Assembly: GCA_933228895.1 (NCBI GenBank) | Contig: OW121853.1 | Span: 120,424,133 to 120,488,132, forward strand | Source: Platycnemis pennipes | Lineage: Eukaryota; Arthropoda; Insecta; Odonata; Platycnemididae | DNA: 64,000 nucleotides | Direction of reading: 5' to 3' | In this document: piece by piece, positions 45,461 to 57,510 of the stretch | Layout: each line of letters starts with the position of its first letter | How positions within the stretch are numbered: position 1 is the first letter of the stretch | Notes under the pieces: model-generated | What the model was told of the DNA's origin: nothing | Databases searched by the model: none | Seen by the model: only the letters and a program-made list of their open reading frames with translations | Program-made: the position numbers and the translations under genes

Positions 45461-46427
45461 GCTCCCGAAGGTCCCGCAAGAACGCGTTCATTCGCGTCTT
45501 TGTGCCATTCGGTTTACCTTTCATTGGATCCAGATTGCTCCGAGGTGGAAATTATCGATCATCGCCTCCTAAGAAAGGGTTTCACCCCTCAGAGACTTCA
45601 ACGCCCACTCACGTGAGAAGTGCATCTACCCTGTCCCTTCGATTCGTCACCCTGCTCCCTCTCTCCACTCAACTTTCTCGAAATACTTTGCGGTGCGCCG
45701 CGACGCTGCTCTTCCCACCCCCGTAGCAATATCCCCATTGTCCACCCCCTCCCTCCACCTCCACCCCCGCCTGGTCTGATGGGCCCGTGGGTGCGTTCGC
45801 GGGAGGAAGACAATGCTTCAAAGGGGGGCCTCGCCTCGGAAAAAATAATACGGATGGCGTTCGTTCAAATCTCTCTGTCGAGGGAACCGAGTTGGACCGA
45901 AAGGGTCGGTTGGGACCATTCGGTGCTCCGTGATTAAAGCTTAGTCTCGCCGCGGCGTTTCATTAAAGGGGCCTATTTGGGCTCCTCAGGGCGGACCACC
46001 GACGTTACCATTGTGTGCAGGAATTCTCGGAAATCTTGGGAATCGCTATGAAACCATCGGGGGAGAGAAAGATAGGTGTACAAACATAATGGGACCCCGA
46101 CCGGGTCCGTGAATAGGGTGGAATTGCAGCGTCCAAATAGGCTGGACAGAGCAAGGCCTTTCGTGTGTGAGGTGGCAGGCCGAGGAACGTCTGTTCCTCT
46201 TTGTGGGCGAAGTGAGGGCCCTTTTTTGAGCGGGTCCTGCCCCACCTGACTGCCCTGATCCTGACTGCTTTCAATTTGCTGTGTGTAGAGAATTCGTCCG
46301 TGCCCCGCGAAGAAAATGCATACTGTGTCTTGCATCTACTCTTTTTGTGTGTCTAAACTATAAAAACTGATTTTCCTTGTTATCTATATTGTTAAGAAAA
46401 GAGAAGGATTTATAAAAAGACTTGCTG
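45461..46427. other. No gene recognised; GC-rich
   Basis: The frames at 45454-45937 and 45973-46335 overlap on both strands and show no domain. Confidence 0.4.
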
Positions 46428-46610
46428 GCCTCAGTGGCGGCGGGGATAAGTCCTCGCCTGTCATTCCGAAAGGGGTTGTCATTCGTGGGTTCGAGTCCCG
46501 CCTGGGTAAACCTCACCTGTCCAGGGCATGGGTGTTATTAAATATGTTGTCCATATATATTTCTTTAAATGATCGTAATTGGGGGCACCTGTGATCATTA
46601 GAGAAATTAT
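46428..46610 (+). repeat. tRNA-derived SINE
   Basis: GGCCTCAGTGGCGGCGGGGA (box A-like) and CGTGGGTTCGAGTCCCGCC (box B) are followed by TGTCCAGGGCATGGGTGTT. This is a typical arthropod SINE head and body start. Confidence 0.65.
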
Positions 46611-48177
46611 TATTAATATTGTTATACTAATTGAAAAATTTCTATAAAACATATTGTGCTTTTCAACGTCAAAACTCTATTTTTTAACGTCTTTTTGTGA
46701 ATTGAATTTGCGTCAGAAAAATGGGACTGTTTTGAAAAGGATTGGAGTAATCATGTCATTAAAAGTAATAAACGTTCTAAAATTCTTGATAAACTTATAT
46801 TTCTTATGACAAAGCTACAGACACTGTTGCAGAGTTGAATATTGCCTGCTTACCATGCCCACTAGTAAATATTTGCATGGAATCTTTCGTATATAGGATT
46901 GCATGTAAAATGAGTACAAAAGTGTGAAAACTCCCTGATTGATCTTCCAATGATTTCATGACAGGAGCGTCGGAACTATTTTCGCTGGGAGGGGCCAACC
47001 TTGAAAAGGGCCCAACTCCTATGAAAAGAGCCCGCATTTTTTTGCGGATAGGATAGGGTAGAGACTAGAATTCCACTAAAAGTGCATATGAAGGTGGTAG
47101 AATATGCGTCAGAAGGGAAAAGGAAAGCTGGAAACAAGTGAAATTTTATTTTTATTAATGAAGACTCATTTCTCAAGGGCCCGGGGCAAATTCTGGGGCG
47201 GGCCGAATGCCCCCCCTGCTCCCCACTTCTGACGCCGCAGTTTCATGAATGGGCAATAACCCATTACTTAGAATTTCATTTATTTAATCAATCAGTTCGA
47301 AACGTTTATTATGCGTTCCTTAATTGTTGAGGTGTAAGCTGAAAGCTATTCTAGTTTATTGTAGGTTTTACTAATTCAACTTCATCCTTGAATTCATCGT
47401 TGTTTTATGGAGAAGGAGACCTCGTTCCTTTTCTATCGGGCAGTCATCCTGTTCCACGCCAATAAAATGCTATGTCCGGCGCTGACAGCATGTGTAGAAA
47501 TCAAGGTGCACCAAATTGGTTCTAAATTTAACGCATGGCATTTTATCGCAATAAACTCTCAGAATTAAATCCATTGATTTAGTCATACCAGTCAAATAAT
47601 TTACGGAAACTCTGAAAAAACTGCCTGATAATGATTTTGGGATAATTTCAAGATAATTTTATCCCAAAACCTCCCGATATAATGTTAAATACCCATGATA
47701 ATGATTAGTCGCTGGGCTTATTTAACATTTCCCCAATAACACCAAGGCAAATCGTAGAATACTGTATCGTGTTTTTAAGAACACGTACAAACATCCTTTG
47801 TGAAAACATTATTTGGTTTTATAACAACCTTTGGAAGCATGAAACCAATCCATGATGGACGTATTTTTTACGTAAAGTACTTTCATCCGAATAGCCAATC
47901 CCTGATCATTGTTCTCTGTTCCATGTTCATTAGTAGATAATCGATGCCCTCAGTTCGCTGAAGCGAGTGACTATTTTGTTGAAATCCAGTTCAAGTCCGA
48001 GTAAACTCGATTGGAAATAATATCAAGACTCCCATAAATTATTTGTAAATGTTTCCTTACATTTGATTTTTGGCCAGTCATGTCCTGATTCGGTTGAGAA
48101 ATCAAATAATTAGTATATGCTCGTAATATATGCATTTATTAGGGTTTTCACGGAAAAATGATGCCTTGTAAATTATT
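46611..48177. other. No gene recognised
   Basis: AT-rich single-copy DNA up to the duplication boundary. Confidence 0.45.
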
Positions 48178-48345
48178 CCGGGATATCTTTCACGTAGGTC
48201 CACATTACTTGGATGACAGTTTCAGGGGCATTATAGTCGGCATCTAGAGGTCAAGTCAGTCAATGTCTTGTCCTGAGGACGCTGACTGCAACGCCGGCGC
48301 AACTGTCGTCCGAGCAATGTGGACCTACGCGGGAGATATCCCGGA
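48178..48345. mobile_element. Inverted-dimer hammerhead element at duplication start
   Basis: The arms CCGGGATATCTTTCACGTAG and, in reverse, CCGGGATATCTCCCGCGTAG extend inward as diverged inverted copies. Each arm has a degraded core, on minus at 48212-48252 (GAAACUGUC kept) and on plus at 48270-48310 (CUGAGGA and ACUGUC kept, GAAA mutated to GCAA). Helix III is the 1-bp A-CUG-U type. Confidence 0.65.
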
Positions 48346-48379
48346 AGAAAATTTGAAGTTATCCTGGTAAATATTTTCT

Positions 48380-48680
48380 AATATCATCATCAACGTTAAT
48401 AAATCGTACGCTTTGCTTGACGCAGCCCTTAAACGCGATTCTGCTTTTGACTAACATCTTCGTATTTACATAGGTCTCTCTTTTGCGATCTTCTCCATGC
48501 ATCTCATACGAGGCCTTCCTTTGGAATTCCTTCCATTTCCTCATTCTTCGACGACTTCCCAGAGATGTGTCCGATTAGGATTCATGTTTTTTTTATCGGC
48601 TATTTCTTTTCTTTTTTTTAAGTACTGCTTAGTTACTCTCTCCGTATGCCTTAAAATTTGACCATCATCAGTTTTCAGCT
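48380..48680 (-). mobile_element. RTE-like 3' relic in unit 1
   Basis: Minus strand: (GAT)n-like tail at the left (ATATCATCATCAACG), then coding text resembling RKWKEFQRKASYEMHGEDRK. It parallels 7807-8131. Repeated at 58258-58560. Confidence 0.6.
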
Positions 48681-48989
48681 TCAACAAATTTCAAATCCAC
48701 CTCCAGTCAAGCATTTTCTACGGATCAAATTGTCTATGGTTCGCTAGAATTGAATAATATGGTCCAGATGTTCGTTCAAATGAAGTGTTTCCTTTCCTCA
48801 GACCCTACAGCCAACCTCACTGAAAATGGAAAGCGTATCCATCCACCTGGTCTATTATACGGATTGCTTCATTCTTATTTTTTCCATTGTCTGTTGTTCT
48901 TTCCAGTAAATAATATTCTTTGAGTATTTATTTCCATAGTTTTGTTGTTAGCCATGCATTCTGTTCCTTTAGTACACGAAAACGCGTTG

Positions 48990-49085
48990 CTTTTTTGCAT
49001 GTCGGTAGTGCATGCTTGGTGATCTTCACCCCATGCCACATATCCTCGCGGTGGTTTACAGGGTATCATGTATATGTAGATATAA
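48990..49085 (+). mobile_element. CR1/L2-like 3' end in unit 1
   Basis: GTAGTGCATGCTTGGTGATC, CACCCCATGCCACATATCC and GGGTATCATG plus tail. Duplicated at 58870-58965, so it predates the duplication. Confidence 0.75.
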
Positions 49086-51049
49086 ATAGATGGAATATTT
49101 TTGCTCTTGTTTATCTTAACTCGATGCCTTGGTAGTATTTTTCCCGCGTGTAATTTTAAGTTTCATATCTCCCTGGCAGTGACAGCTATACTATCGCAAA
49201 ACGCAAATTGATATTCTTTTATATAATCATTCATGCTTTGATGTGTTCCAGTATCTAGCCTATAAAGTATCAAACTCGTACAATCGTTCATAGTAGTGAA
49301 AGATTTAATTACTTTAATCATTTTTTTCAATATCACGACTTAAGTACTCAATTTTTTCTAATATCACGAATTATGTTAATGTACTGGCTTGAATCTCATT
49401 ATTATGATGCAAATATTTCTAAATGTGACTACCGGTCACATATTATCGGTTTGGTATGTTGAAAACACGACAAACCAGTGGACGTTTGGAAAGTGAGCCA
49501 TAGTGGAGTAAACGACGGGTGAATTTTTGGCAATTATTTTCCTCGAAGAAATTGCCAAACTAGAAATAGAAGTCGGCTACGTAATCATTTCCTTCCAAAT
49601 TTCCAATTCTTTTTTCCTGCAATTATGGTGAGCAGTGTTTCACTGATCAATAAAAAAGACGGCTTAAGCCTTCGTGTTGCTCCTGTTTGCTTCCGCTTGT
49701 ATTTCCTGGAATAATTAACATTTTCTCCCTGTTTTGGAGTTAATTGACTATAATTATTTAATCCGCAGTTAGTTTTTTCTTCTCTGCACTCATTTCATCC
49801 GTTAATTCTATGCAATTTCGTAGGAATTTAGAGTGATCAGTCCCTGGAAAAGAATTAACTTGCTTTAAAAAATCGGCAGCGCTCATTTCTAAAAAACTTG
49901 CTCGAAACGCATTCATTTTACGATCAAACATTGTAAATATTCTTGGGCTAAGTATAGAAATATAACTTAATCATTCGCAGTTAGACGCAGTTTGGATCTC
50001 ACATATCTATAATTTAGCCCCTTATCTTCTCGGAGAATTTTCTCTTAATCACTATCTTAATACCTTGAGGAGTTATTTACGTCAAAGACGCTTCCTAGCA
50101 TCATTCACGTATAGATTTTTGTAGAAATGAAGGGGATTGGATTAGGATTGTTGACCCTCGATGATGACTAAAATTATCAGAACTTAGGTATTTTAGCATG
50201 TTTTCGTTTTAATACTGTAATAAAACTAAAATCACGGCAACAAAATATTATCGATCAGTTATAATGACAATGCAGTGACATATGATTATAAATACCAATC
50301 CAGTCATTGACAATAGTACGATTGGTACGATTGTTTACGTTTGAGTCGCGCAGATCAGCTAGAAGTATTGCGTCGCGGTGAACACAATTTTGCCTCGTTT
50401 GCCTCGTGACTGCTCTATTTAACTGCTCTCTTTATTCTTTCATGTATGGTCAGTAATGGAAGGAATAATATTTTACACTTCTATCTATCTCCCCTGATGC
50501 GTTGTTGCACCCGACCAGAACATTTGCTATTGCGGGTCATGGTCACTCACAGTTCCCTTAAAACTAATTTTTTTGAATGCCTAACTAAAAAACTGTTTTT
50601 TGAAGAAAACCAGCTGCTTTGGTTCACTTCCGGTGGTAAATATCTGGCTGACCTTTCAATTCATAAATGAGTCGCCTTCCTCTTTCCTATTATTAGCTGT
50701 ATCAATCACAGGGAAAGGGTGTCACTGAGACAACCCCACCTGTATATTTTCGGGTAAAATGCACAACCTTCCATCTAAACGTATGTACCTATGCTCATGC
50801 AACATTGATTTCAACTTTACACGTTTTGGCGGGACGCCTAATATTTTTGAACGCACTGAAAGGTTGTGCTGTTGAAGGGAATTCCCTCGACTTAAACTGA
50901 CTTAAATATTAATTCCCCATATCATGAAAGATATATTTATTTAAAATGTATGACACGACATATAAACACGTAAATAAAAATAATAACATTGTATTGGAGC
51001 CAACGTTAGTTTTGAGGCTTTGGTCTGAACGTATGTATTTTATGCATGA
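49086..51049. other. Single-copy DNA downstream of SIAH copy 1
   Basis: AT-rich with small unrecognised frames (50446-50670, also open in unit 2). Present once per duplication unit. Confidence 0.45.
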
Positions 51050-51061
51050 ATGGAAGTTGGA

Positions 51062-51232
51062 ACATATTTACATATTCACATATTTACATATTCACATATT
51101 CACATATTTACACATTCACATATTTACATATTCACATATTTACATATTCACATATTTACTTATTCTTATATTTACATATTCACATATTTACACATTCACA
51201 TGGAACATATTTACATATTTACATTCACTGGA
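51062..51232. repeat. ACATATTYACATATT minisatellite (unit 1)
   Basis: Imperfect 12-bp tandem repeat alternating ACATATTTACAT and ATTCACATATTT. It lies about 100 bp beyond the SIAH stop codon on the gene's 3' side. Unit 2 has a slightly shorter array (61143-61305). Confidence 0.85.
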
Positions 51233-51334
51233 GAGAATAAAATGAAACACAAGAGCAAAAACAAAAGAGAAAATGGAAACTTAAAGTTATGTGTGAATGT
51301 ATACATGAGCGGTATTGTAGGGATTCTGTGTTAT

Positions 51335-53707
51335 TTACAATTGGGCTTCGTACCAGAGGTCGTCGACATTAAAGTTGATGGTCACAACGCCCTGGTCTGT
51401 CGCATAGCTCCTCAGGTTGGGTACCATCATGTTATATGTGGATGCAGAGCGGAGGGTGGCGGAGACGCTCCCCGGCCATGCTTGCATGTAGGATTCGACA
51501 GGGAATCCATGGGCCACTACGTTTTCCCCACCAGAAAGGCCGACGTAACCCATGTGTGTCGGAGGTTCGTCCGCGGGCCGGTCCAAAATAGTAATCCCCG
51601 CCCTTAGGATGGTGTTATTTTCCACCTTTTTCGTCTCCACGACAGCAAGAAAGAGGTCTTCATCGTAGGGGATGACGTAGCGCTTGGTTTCGGGGGTTTC
51701 GTTGTTCAACGACAGCCGCGCGGAGACCATGCCCTCATCGCAGAACGTGAACTGGGACGGATGGTGGTCCCAGAGGTGGTTCTCCAGTGCCTCTAGGGAG
51801 GGCGTTCGCCGCTGCCCTGCGTTCGGCGGTTCTTGCACCCAGGGGCAGGTGGGCAGGGCGCATTTGAGCGGTCGGCGGTGGCAGTAGGGTTCGTGTCTCG
51901 CCCGTGCGCGGGCATTCATGCGTGGGGCCCGGCAGCCATAGTTCTCGTAGACGCACGGGTGGCGGATCGTTTTGGCCAGCTCATCGACAATTGTGTAACA
52001 TCTCCAGTTCAGGAGACACTTGCACACGGGGCAGCGAGTCCGCCATACGCAGCAGGACCGGCACAGAAGGTGGCCGAACCGGCAGTGTCTCGGTGACCTA
52101 CGGATTCTTTTCTTGCACAAAAGGCATCGGAAGATGTCCTCCAGCGCCAGCGGACTGTAGTCAAAATCCTGATGGAATACAGAATGGTCAGGTTAGATTA
52201 TTGGCATTCTACCAAGTAGGTTTAGGTTTCGTGTACCACACCTTCCTGATCGTTACTCATTTTTGAAAGAATTTGAAAGGTATTGGGACATTTGGTCAGT
52301 GATGTTCCACTGTCGATTATGTTTTCAAAGAAAACTTCTATTTATTTTGCCATTTCTAAACTTTTTTCCACCTTTTTTCCCTTTTTATGCCTGAAAATGT
52401 GTTCTTTTCCTTCAACCTGCTGAAAACCTTGGTCTTCTTCTCACACTTACTCCCCTCTTTTGATTGCTAAGTCAGTAACCATTGCTTTAAAAACTTCCTC
52501 TATTCTTGCAATCCACTTTCTTTCTTTCGACAACTTTTTCTCCTCCTCTACGATGCCCAGAGTCTCCTCAGCATTTATTTCCTTCCATATTAGTCTCTAT
52601 TATTCCTCGTACCCCCGTTGCTAATGGAAATGGCTTTCTCTGACCACCTCTACTATCTTTCCACTTTCGTGCATGTTTGGTTAGAATGTACCCCCTGCCA
52701 CACACGTTTATAGTGCCTTGCAGGGTATTATGTAGATGTAGATGCTATGTACATTTCTTGTCTCGATTAATTTCCATATAAAGTTCAGTTTACGCTCTGC
52801 ATATCTACATTCTTTCATTCCATCCAAAGAGCCTCCAGGAAATAAGCGATAATTATTTCGGAAAATAAATTGTTTGGATAGGTAAAAACCTTAATTATTT
52901 CACCCTGGTATAGTTTCATCTGTCTCTTAGGAGAATGTTTTCCTCCTACTTCTCTCCCCAAATATTCCACTCCCTATATAGGGGCCTCCTAGAAAACCTT
53001 CCCTTTTAAAATACTATTTAATCCGTCTGCATACTGTGCTTGTCTTTATTTTTTTTAAGAAAGTTTATATCCTGCCCAGCGATCGGCTATGCCACAGCAG
53101 TTATTTTTTAGAGCTTAACCCCGGTGTTGGATGAATGCCGTGTGAAATAACGTACTGGATATTGGTTAGAGCAATGCAAGTAATTCTAAATACCTCTAAT
53201 TCCTTATTCTCTAGCCCGAGAAGACTACGAAAATAATTCGCCGGGAAAGAATTAAATCATAATTCTAAATACCTCTAAACATCTCTACGAAGTGTAACTT
53301 CTAAATTCTATTGTTTTCGTTAAAGTCACTCAGAGTATTGAACACCGTGAAGCTTACAACTAGTGCATTTCATCGAGCTAAGATAATCTTTGGAATCGTG
53401 AGCCCCATTAGTTATAATTTCCGGCTAAGAAATGCAAGTCGCGGAAAATAATGCACACGATTTACACTAGAGAAGTAAATATCATACCCAACTATAAGCG
53501 TCAGGTAGATTTTACGTGCAATTCGAACTCAATACATGATTTCAGCTTCATAATAATTCAATCGTTCCTTTTTTCAAAGGGTTTATCTTAGTAAGGAGGC
53601 AATGGTGGCTAAAAATTACATAGAGTTACATTGAGACTTGACATGAATATGCGGGAACATCATAATGCAAAAAGTAAATTTTCTCTTACCCTTAGGTCTT
53701 CATTCAT
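51335..53707 (-). CDS. SIAH-like RING E3 ubiquitin ligase, copy 1
   Basis: Predicted E3 ligase of the seven-in-absentia type. The RING recruits an E2 and the C-terminal domain binds substrates for ubiquitination. I join exon 1 (53707-53690, MNEDLR) to exon 2 (52168-51335) across a 1521-bp intron with donor GTAAGAG and acceptor TTCCATCAG; phase 0 fits. The result has 283 codons, close to SIAH1's usual length. RING ligands are C21, C24, C35, H39, C42, C45, C52 and C55. The SIAH-type zinc fingers use C78, C85, H98, C102 and then C109, C114, H137, H141. The SINA-type domain fills about residues 145-283. A frame starting at L23 alone would lose the first RING cysteine, so the upstream exon is needed. 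All zinc ligands are intact. The GC-rich exon contrasts with AT-rich flanks. Confidence 0.9.
52672..52745 (+). mobile_element. CR1/L2-like tail inside the SIAH intron (unit 1)
   Basis: GTGCATGTTTGGTTAGAATG, ACCCCCTGCCACACACG and GCAGGGTATTATG plus the tail. It lies antisense to the gene and is shared with 62744-62817. Confidence 0.75.
53205..53255 (+). repeat. Penelope-like end relic in the SIAH intron (unit 1)
   Basis: AGCCCGAGAAGACTACGAAA then ATTCGCCGGGAAAGAATTAA resembles the end of the Penelope-like fragment at 29970-30015. Repeated at 63284-63330. Confidence 0.55.
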
Positions 53708-53960
53708 CCTCACTCGTTGAACGTTCGTCGCTCACGTTGGATTCTCTTAGTCCTCTTAGAAAGCTATTAGCTCTCTAAGAACTGACTCTAAGAACACTCA
53801 AAGTTCACTTGAACACTCTCTTTTAACTTTAAAAGCACGAAAGTCGCTGAGAACAGTCGTAGGCATCAAAAGAGACGAGAGATATGGGCGCTTCCTGGCA
53901 ACGGACTCATTGTTGTCGATCAGCGACTTTCACGTGAGTGCTTCCTCTTACAATGAACGC
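53708..53960 (-). promoter_or_regulatory. Putative 5' UTR/promoter of SIAH copy 1
   Basis: Sequence upstream of the proposed ATG is conserved in both units. It contains repeated CTTAGA/CTCTAAG words and the block GAAAGTCGCTGAGAAC. No TATA box is obvious. Inference only. Confidence 0.3.
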
Positions 53961-54600
53961 TATTCAAGCGTCAACAGTTTAAGCTTAGCTGAGCAGAATT
54001 ATCCTTTTCGTTCTAATTTGTGCGAATTGGTTAGAGTGCATGATCCAGGGATTTCAATTGCAATCGAATAAGGGTAGAGCATTTTAAAAATTCGCCATAC
54101 TTTCACATGCAAATCGTGTGACTTTCTGCATTTTAACTCTCGATCTCTGACGCTGTTTATCATAGAGAAATGCCGTTTTCTACCCCGAAACCTTTAATTG
54201 AATTTCATCCAATTTTCATATCCATTTCGAGCGTTGCCAAGGCGATCGGCATTGTCAAAAATTTAATGCAAAACAAACTTTAAAATGTACTTATAATTTA
54301 ATAATTTTTTCACATAATATTTCACACAAAGATCACACAATCATTCAATAAATTCAAAGCCTTTTCATTACAGTACAAATGTCTTCTTCGCAGCGTTATT
54401 TAGCGTAGACAATGCGGGGCACATGGTTAACGTATGGCTAACTAAATCGTATTTAACTTGTTATTCGCGAAAGGTTGCCAATCTGAGTTCCACTTTTGAT
54501 GTATTGGCTTCGGGATAGAAGGGTTAGGTATAGGATTCGCCAGAAGTCCTGGGCTGAAACAGACTTTAAAGATGTTAATAAGTACTAAGTAGGGCTAAAA
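53961..54600. other. No gene recognised
   Basis: AT-rich DNA upstream of SIAH copy 1. Confidence 0.4.
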
Positions 54601-55920
54601 GGAGATTTTGACCACATTTTATGGTATTTAACTTTTCCTGTAATGATTTAATAATAATAGTGTTTCTTATGTTCAAGGATTTACATCCCCTATGAACAGT
54701 AATAAATAAGAAATTTTACAATAGAGCTCACAGTGTGATATTACAACAACAAAATTAAGGGTTCAATAGATTATTACAAAAATCATTGAATACTACGTGA
54801 CATTTAGTTTGCAGTGTTACAATTTTGTATTTGGGTCAACGGGAGAAAGACAGCATATGCAGTAATAATAAACATAAGCTAAATAGAAGGAAATGGATTA
54901 CTCAAAATACAGAACATCACTTTGTAGATAGAACAAAACAAGATATTTTCATTTGAATATTACAGACAAAGGGATTTTTCTTTCAGAAGTTTGAAGTCTC
55001 CTCTTGAATATGTTCAAGGGTGGAGAGCCTTTGATATTTTTGGTGAGGTAGTTCCATATATGCAATCCTACAACTGTGACCGAATTTTGATAAGTCGTGG
55101 ATCGGATTTGGGGCCCATAAAGATAATCAGGATCCATCCTTGTTACAACCTTAAGGGACTTTACCTTAATTGGATAAAATTCAACTAAATAATGGGGTTC
55201 ATTGTGTTAAATGAGGGAGTACATGAAACAGGCCATCATGAATTTGCGCCTTGCTTTTAGATCAAGCCAAGAGATCTTATCGAGGTAGGGAGAAATGTGA
55301 TCCTCCCTCCTCAGATCGAATACGTGTCTGACACAAGAGTTTAAGAGACGCTGGAGCTTGATATTGAGTTCCTCCGTTAAGTCATGAAATACCAAATTAC
55401 AGTAGTCGAAACGTGGAAAAATAAGGCAGGAAATCGACTGTGTCCTCAGATAGGTGGGCAGCAGAGTTTTGTGTAATTTCAGCTGATGAAGGATTACATT
55501 AACCTTATTGGCTACACTCATTATGTGTTCCTTCCATAACAATTATATTTTATCGTAACACCTAAATTTTTTACACTGATGGAGTAGGGAACACTGTTAT
55601 TTTTCACCTTTATCGTGGGCAGCGTTACAAGGTTAAGTTTAGCAATGACCCTGGAATTGCCAATGATCATAGCTTTTGTTTTGTTACTATTTAATACACA
55701 ATAATTTTCCTGGGCCCACAAACTGATGGCAGAGACGTCATCATTCACCTTATTTATTGTTTCCGTGAAGTCTTTTGGGTAACAATGGCAATAGATGTGT
55801 AGATCGTCAGCGTACATAATATACTTACAGTTTGAAGCACAGATTGGGAGATCGCGAACATATAATATTGGACCAAGTACCGATTTAATAACTAGAACGA
55901 AACAATAATATGCATGCAAG
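54600..55920 (-). pseudogene. Jockey/L2-type reverse transcriptase relic, 5'-truncated
   Basis: Minus strand, first frame (55919-55521): SVLGPILYVRDLPICASNCK, catalytic YIMYADDLHIY, WAQENYCVLNSNKTKAMIIG, VKNNSVPYSISVKNLGVTI. Second frame (55542-55207): KEHIMSVANKVNVILHQLKL, LIFPRFDYCNLVF, LQRLLNSCVRHVFDL, ISWLDLKARRKFM. A last piece (55137-54949) reads GLHIWNYLTKNIKGSPPLNI. This order is the fingers-to-thumb part of a non-LTR RT plus its C-terminus, of a family distinct from the CR1-like copies elsewhere in the window. Frameshifts near 55540 and 55200 make it dead. Confidence 0.8.
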
Positions 55921-55949
55921 TAAATCGTTTTTACCTCATTTGAGGGGAG

Positions 55950-56030
55950 GAGTAGCCGAGGGGTAATGAATCGGATTAGTATAGTGTGGGTCCCTGGTTT
56001 GATCCCCCGTCACGCCAAATATTTCACAGC
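55950..56030 (+). repeat. tRNA-like SINE head
   Basis: AGGAGTAGCCGAGGGGTAAT and CCCTGGTTTGATCCCCC are box A- and box B-like. Confidence 0.5.
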
Positions 56031-56300
56031 TTTTGGAAAAATTATATTTTCCGATTTTTCCGAAGTGAGACAACATGGAAATCGGCTCCGACCTCCCTAA
56101 AACACCTCAATACTAATGGTCCCAATAATCCCAATGGTGAAAGGCAGCAGTATTCACCATGTGACCTTGATGGCGCCGATCAAGAGTGTCAGATGCCATG
56201 GCTGCAGAAGAGAGGGCAGTTCACGGAATAGGCACGGAATCGTTTATCGAAATAAGGATGTGGAAGGTACCAGGAAACCACCATACTATTCTCCCTAGAA

Positions 56301-56681
56301 CAGGGGTTCCCAAACTTTTTGTACTACGCCACCTCCTGTTAAAATGGAAACCATCCACGCCCCCCTTCACAGTAAATTTTGTGGGCATGTGAAAAAAACA
56401 AGTAGTAAAAAACAAAAAAAGTTACATTGAAAGCAAAACATGTATTTTTACTATCACAAAATTAACATTATTATTTTCAATTAAAAGAAATTCTGTTTCA
56501 GGGGTAACTTTGTGAAATTTTTCCATTTCCAGTTAAGTTTTCTAAACATCAAGGTTGATTTTAAAAATCTACTACATAAAATTAGTTGTAAAGAAATGTA
56601 TGGATTTTATTTACTTAGAGATTTTTATTTTTTAATAAAAATAATTAAGTAAATAAAATACCCCCAGTTTGGGAACCCCTG
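56301..56681. mobile_element. hAT-type MITE, 381 bp
   Basis: The ends CAGGGGTTCCCAAAC and GTTTGGGAACCCCTG are inverted, flanked by the 8-bp duplication CCCTAGAA at 56293-56300 and 56682-56689. That is the hallmark of hAT elements. The interior is AT-rich and non-coding. Confidence 0.92.
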
Positions 56682-56759
56682 CCCTAGAAGAAGCAGCCTT
56701 GCATTCAACATAACGTGATGGCGTTCCTCCCGGTAAAATATTCCGGAGATAAAAAAAGT

Positions 56760-57510
56760 ACCCTAAATGGATCTCCGGGTGGGGACTGCTGGAAGGGGAA
56801 CATCAGTCAAGAGAGACAAATGCGGAATTGGGACGTGGAACGCAAGATCACTAGGAGTGTGTTGGAAGTTGGAGAACCTCAAGATGGAGATGGACAGACT
56901 GGGGATAGGCATCATTGGTATGAGTGAAATAAAGTGGCCGACGACTTCTGGAGCGATGATTACAGGGTGATATACTCAGGAGATGACCGGAAGATAGCGG
57001 GAGTGAGATTCATACTGATGAAAGACTGGTCAAGAAGATTGAAGTCCTACTGGCAATATAACGAAAGGATTCTGATGATCAAGTTAGAAGGAGAATATAC
57101 GGACACAGTGGTAGTGCATGTGTAAATAGCGACGTCGAGCCACTCTGAAGAGGAAATAGAAGAAATGTATGAGCAACTGGAAGAGGTCCTAGACACAGTA
57201 AAAAGGATAGGAGAACCTAATAGCTATGGGAGATTGGAATGCAGTGGTCGTAGAGGGCCGAGAAGGAGGTAGCGTGGGTGAGTTCGGTTTGGGAAAAAGA
57301 AATGTCACGGAAGAAAGGCTGGTAGAGTTCTGTAAAGAAAAGAACATGGTAATAGCAAACACCCTCTTCGAGCAACATCGGCGAAGAAGATATGCATGGA
57401 AGAAGCCGGGGGACAGAGGAGGACACCAGATAGACTACATCCTTGTCAGAACGATATGTAAGAACCAAGTTAAGCAGTGCAGAGGAACGCCCGAAAACCA
57501 TTATTAATGA
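56760..57510 (+). pseudogene. RTE-type endonuclease relic
   Basis: AP-like endonuclease of an RTE-type retrotransposon, which nicks target DNA to prime reverse transcription. Across frameshifts it reads CGIGTWNARSLGVCWKLENL, MDRLGIGIIGMSEIKW, DDYRVIYSGDD, ERILMIKLEGEYTDTVVVHV, MGDWNAVV, GLGKRNVTEERLVEFCKEKN and HQIDYILVRT. The GDWN and final HQIDYIL motifs are the conserved metal-site regions. Such fragments are often mis-annotated as craniofacial development protein 2-like. Three frames and an internal stop show it is dead, and no RT follows it. Confidence 0.8.

Larger units (their letters stand above)
48231..53923. repeat. Tandem segmental duplication, unit 1 (visible match)
   Basis: Collinear with 58116-64000 at an offset of about 9.88 kb rising to 10.08 kb, with roughly 1-3 percent substitutions by eye. 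Length changes include a 247-bp MITE gained in unit 2 and a short deletion near 59210. The unit probably extends to about 58130, just before unit 2 starts. Confidence 0.9.

Noticed and set aside
50946..51607. Frames with repeated YIFTYLHIH text
   Set aside because: Product of the 12-bp minisatellite; no gene. The same applies at 61027-61359.
51335..52120. SIAH as a single-exon gene starting at a TTG codon
   Set aside because: It would drop the first RING cysteine. A consensus acceptor and an upstream ATG exon in phase restore the full RING and family length.
51833..52266. Plus-strand frames over the SIAH exon
   Set aside because: Antisense shadows of the minus-strand coding exon; same in copy 2.
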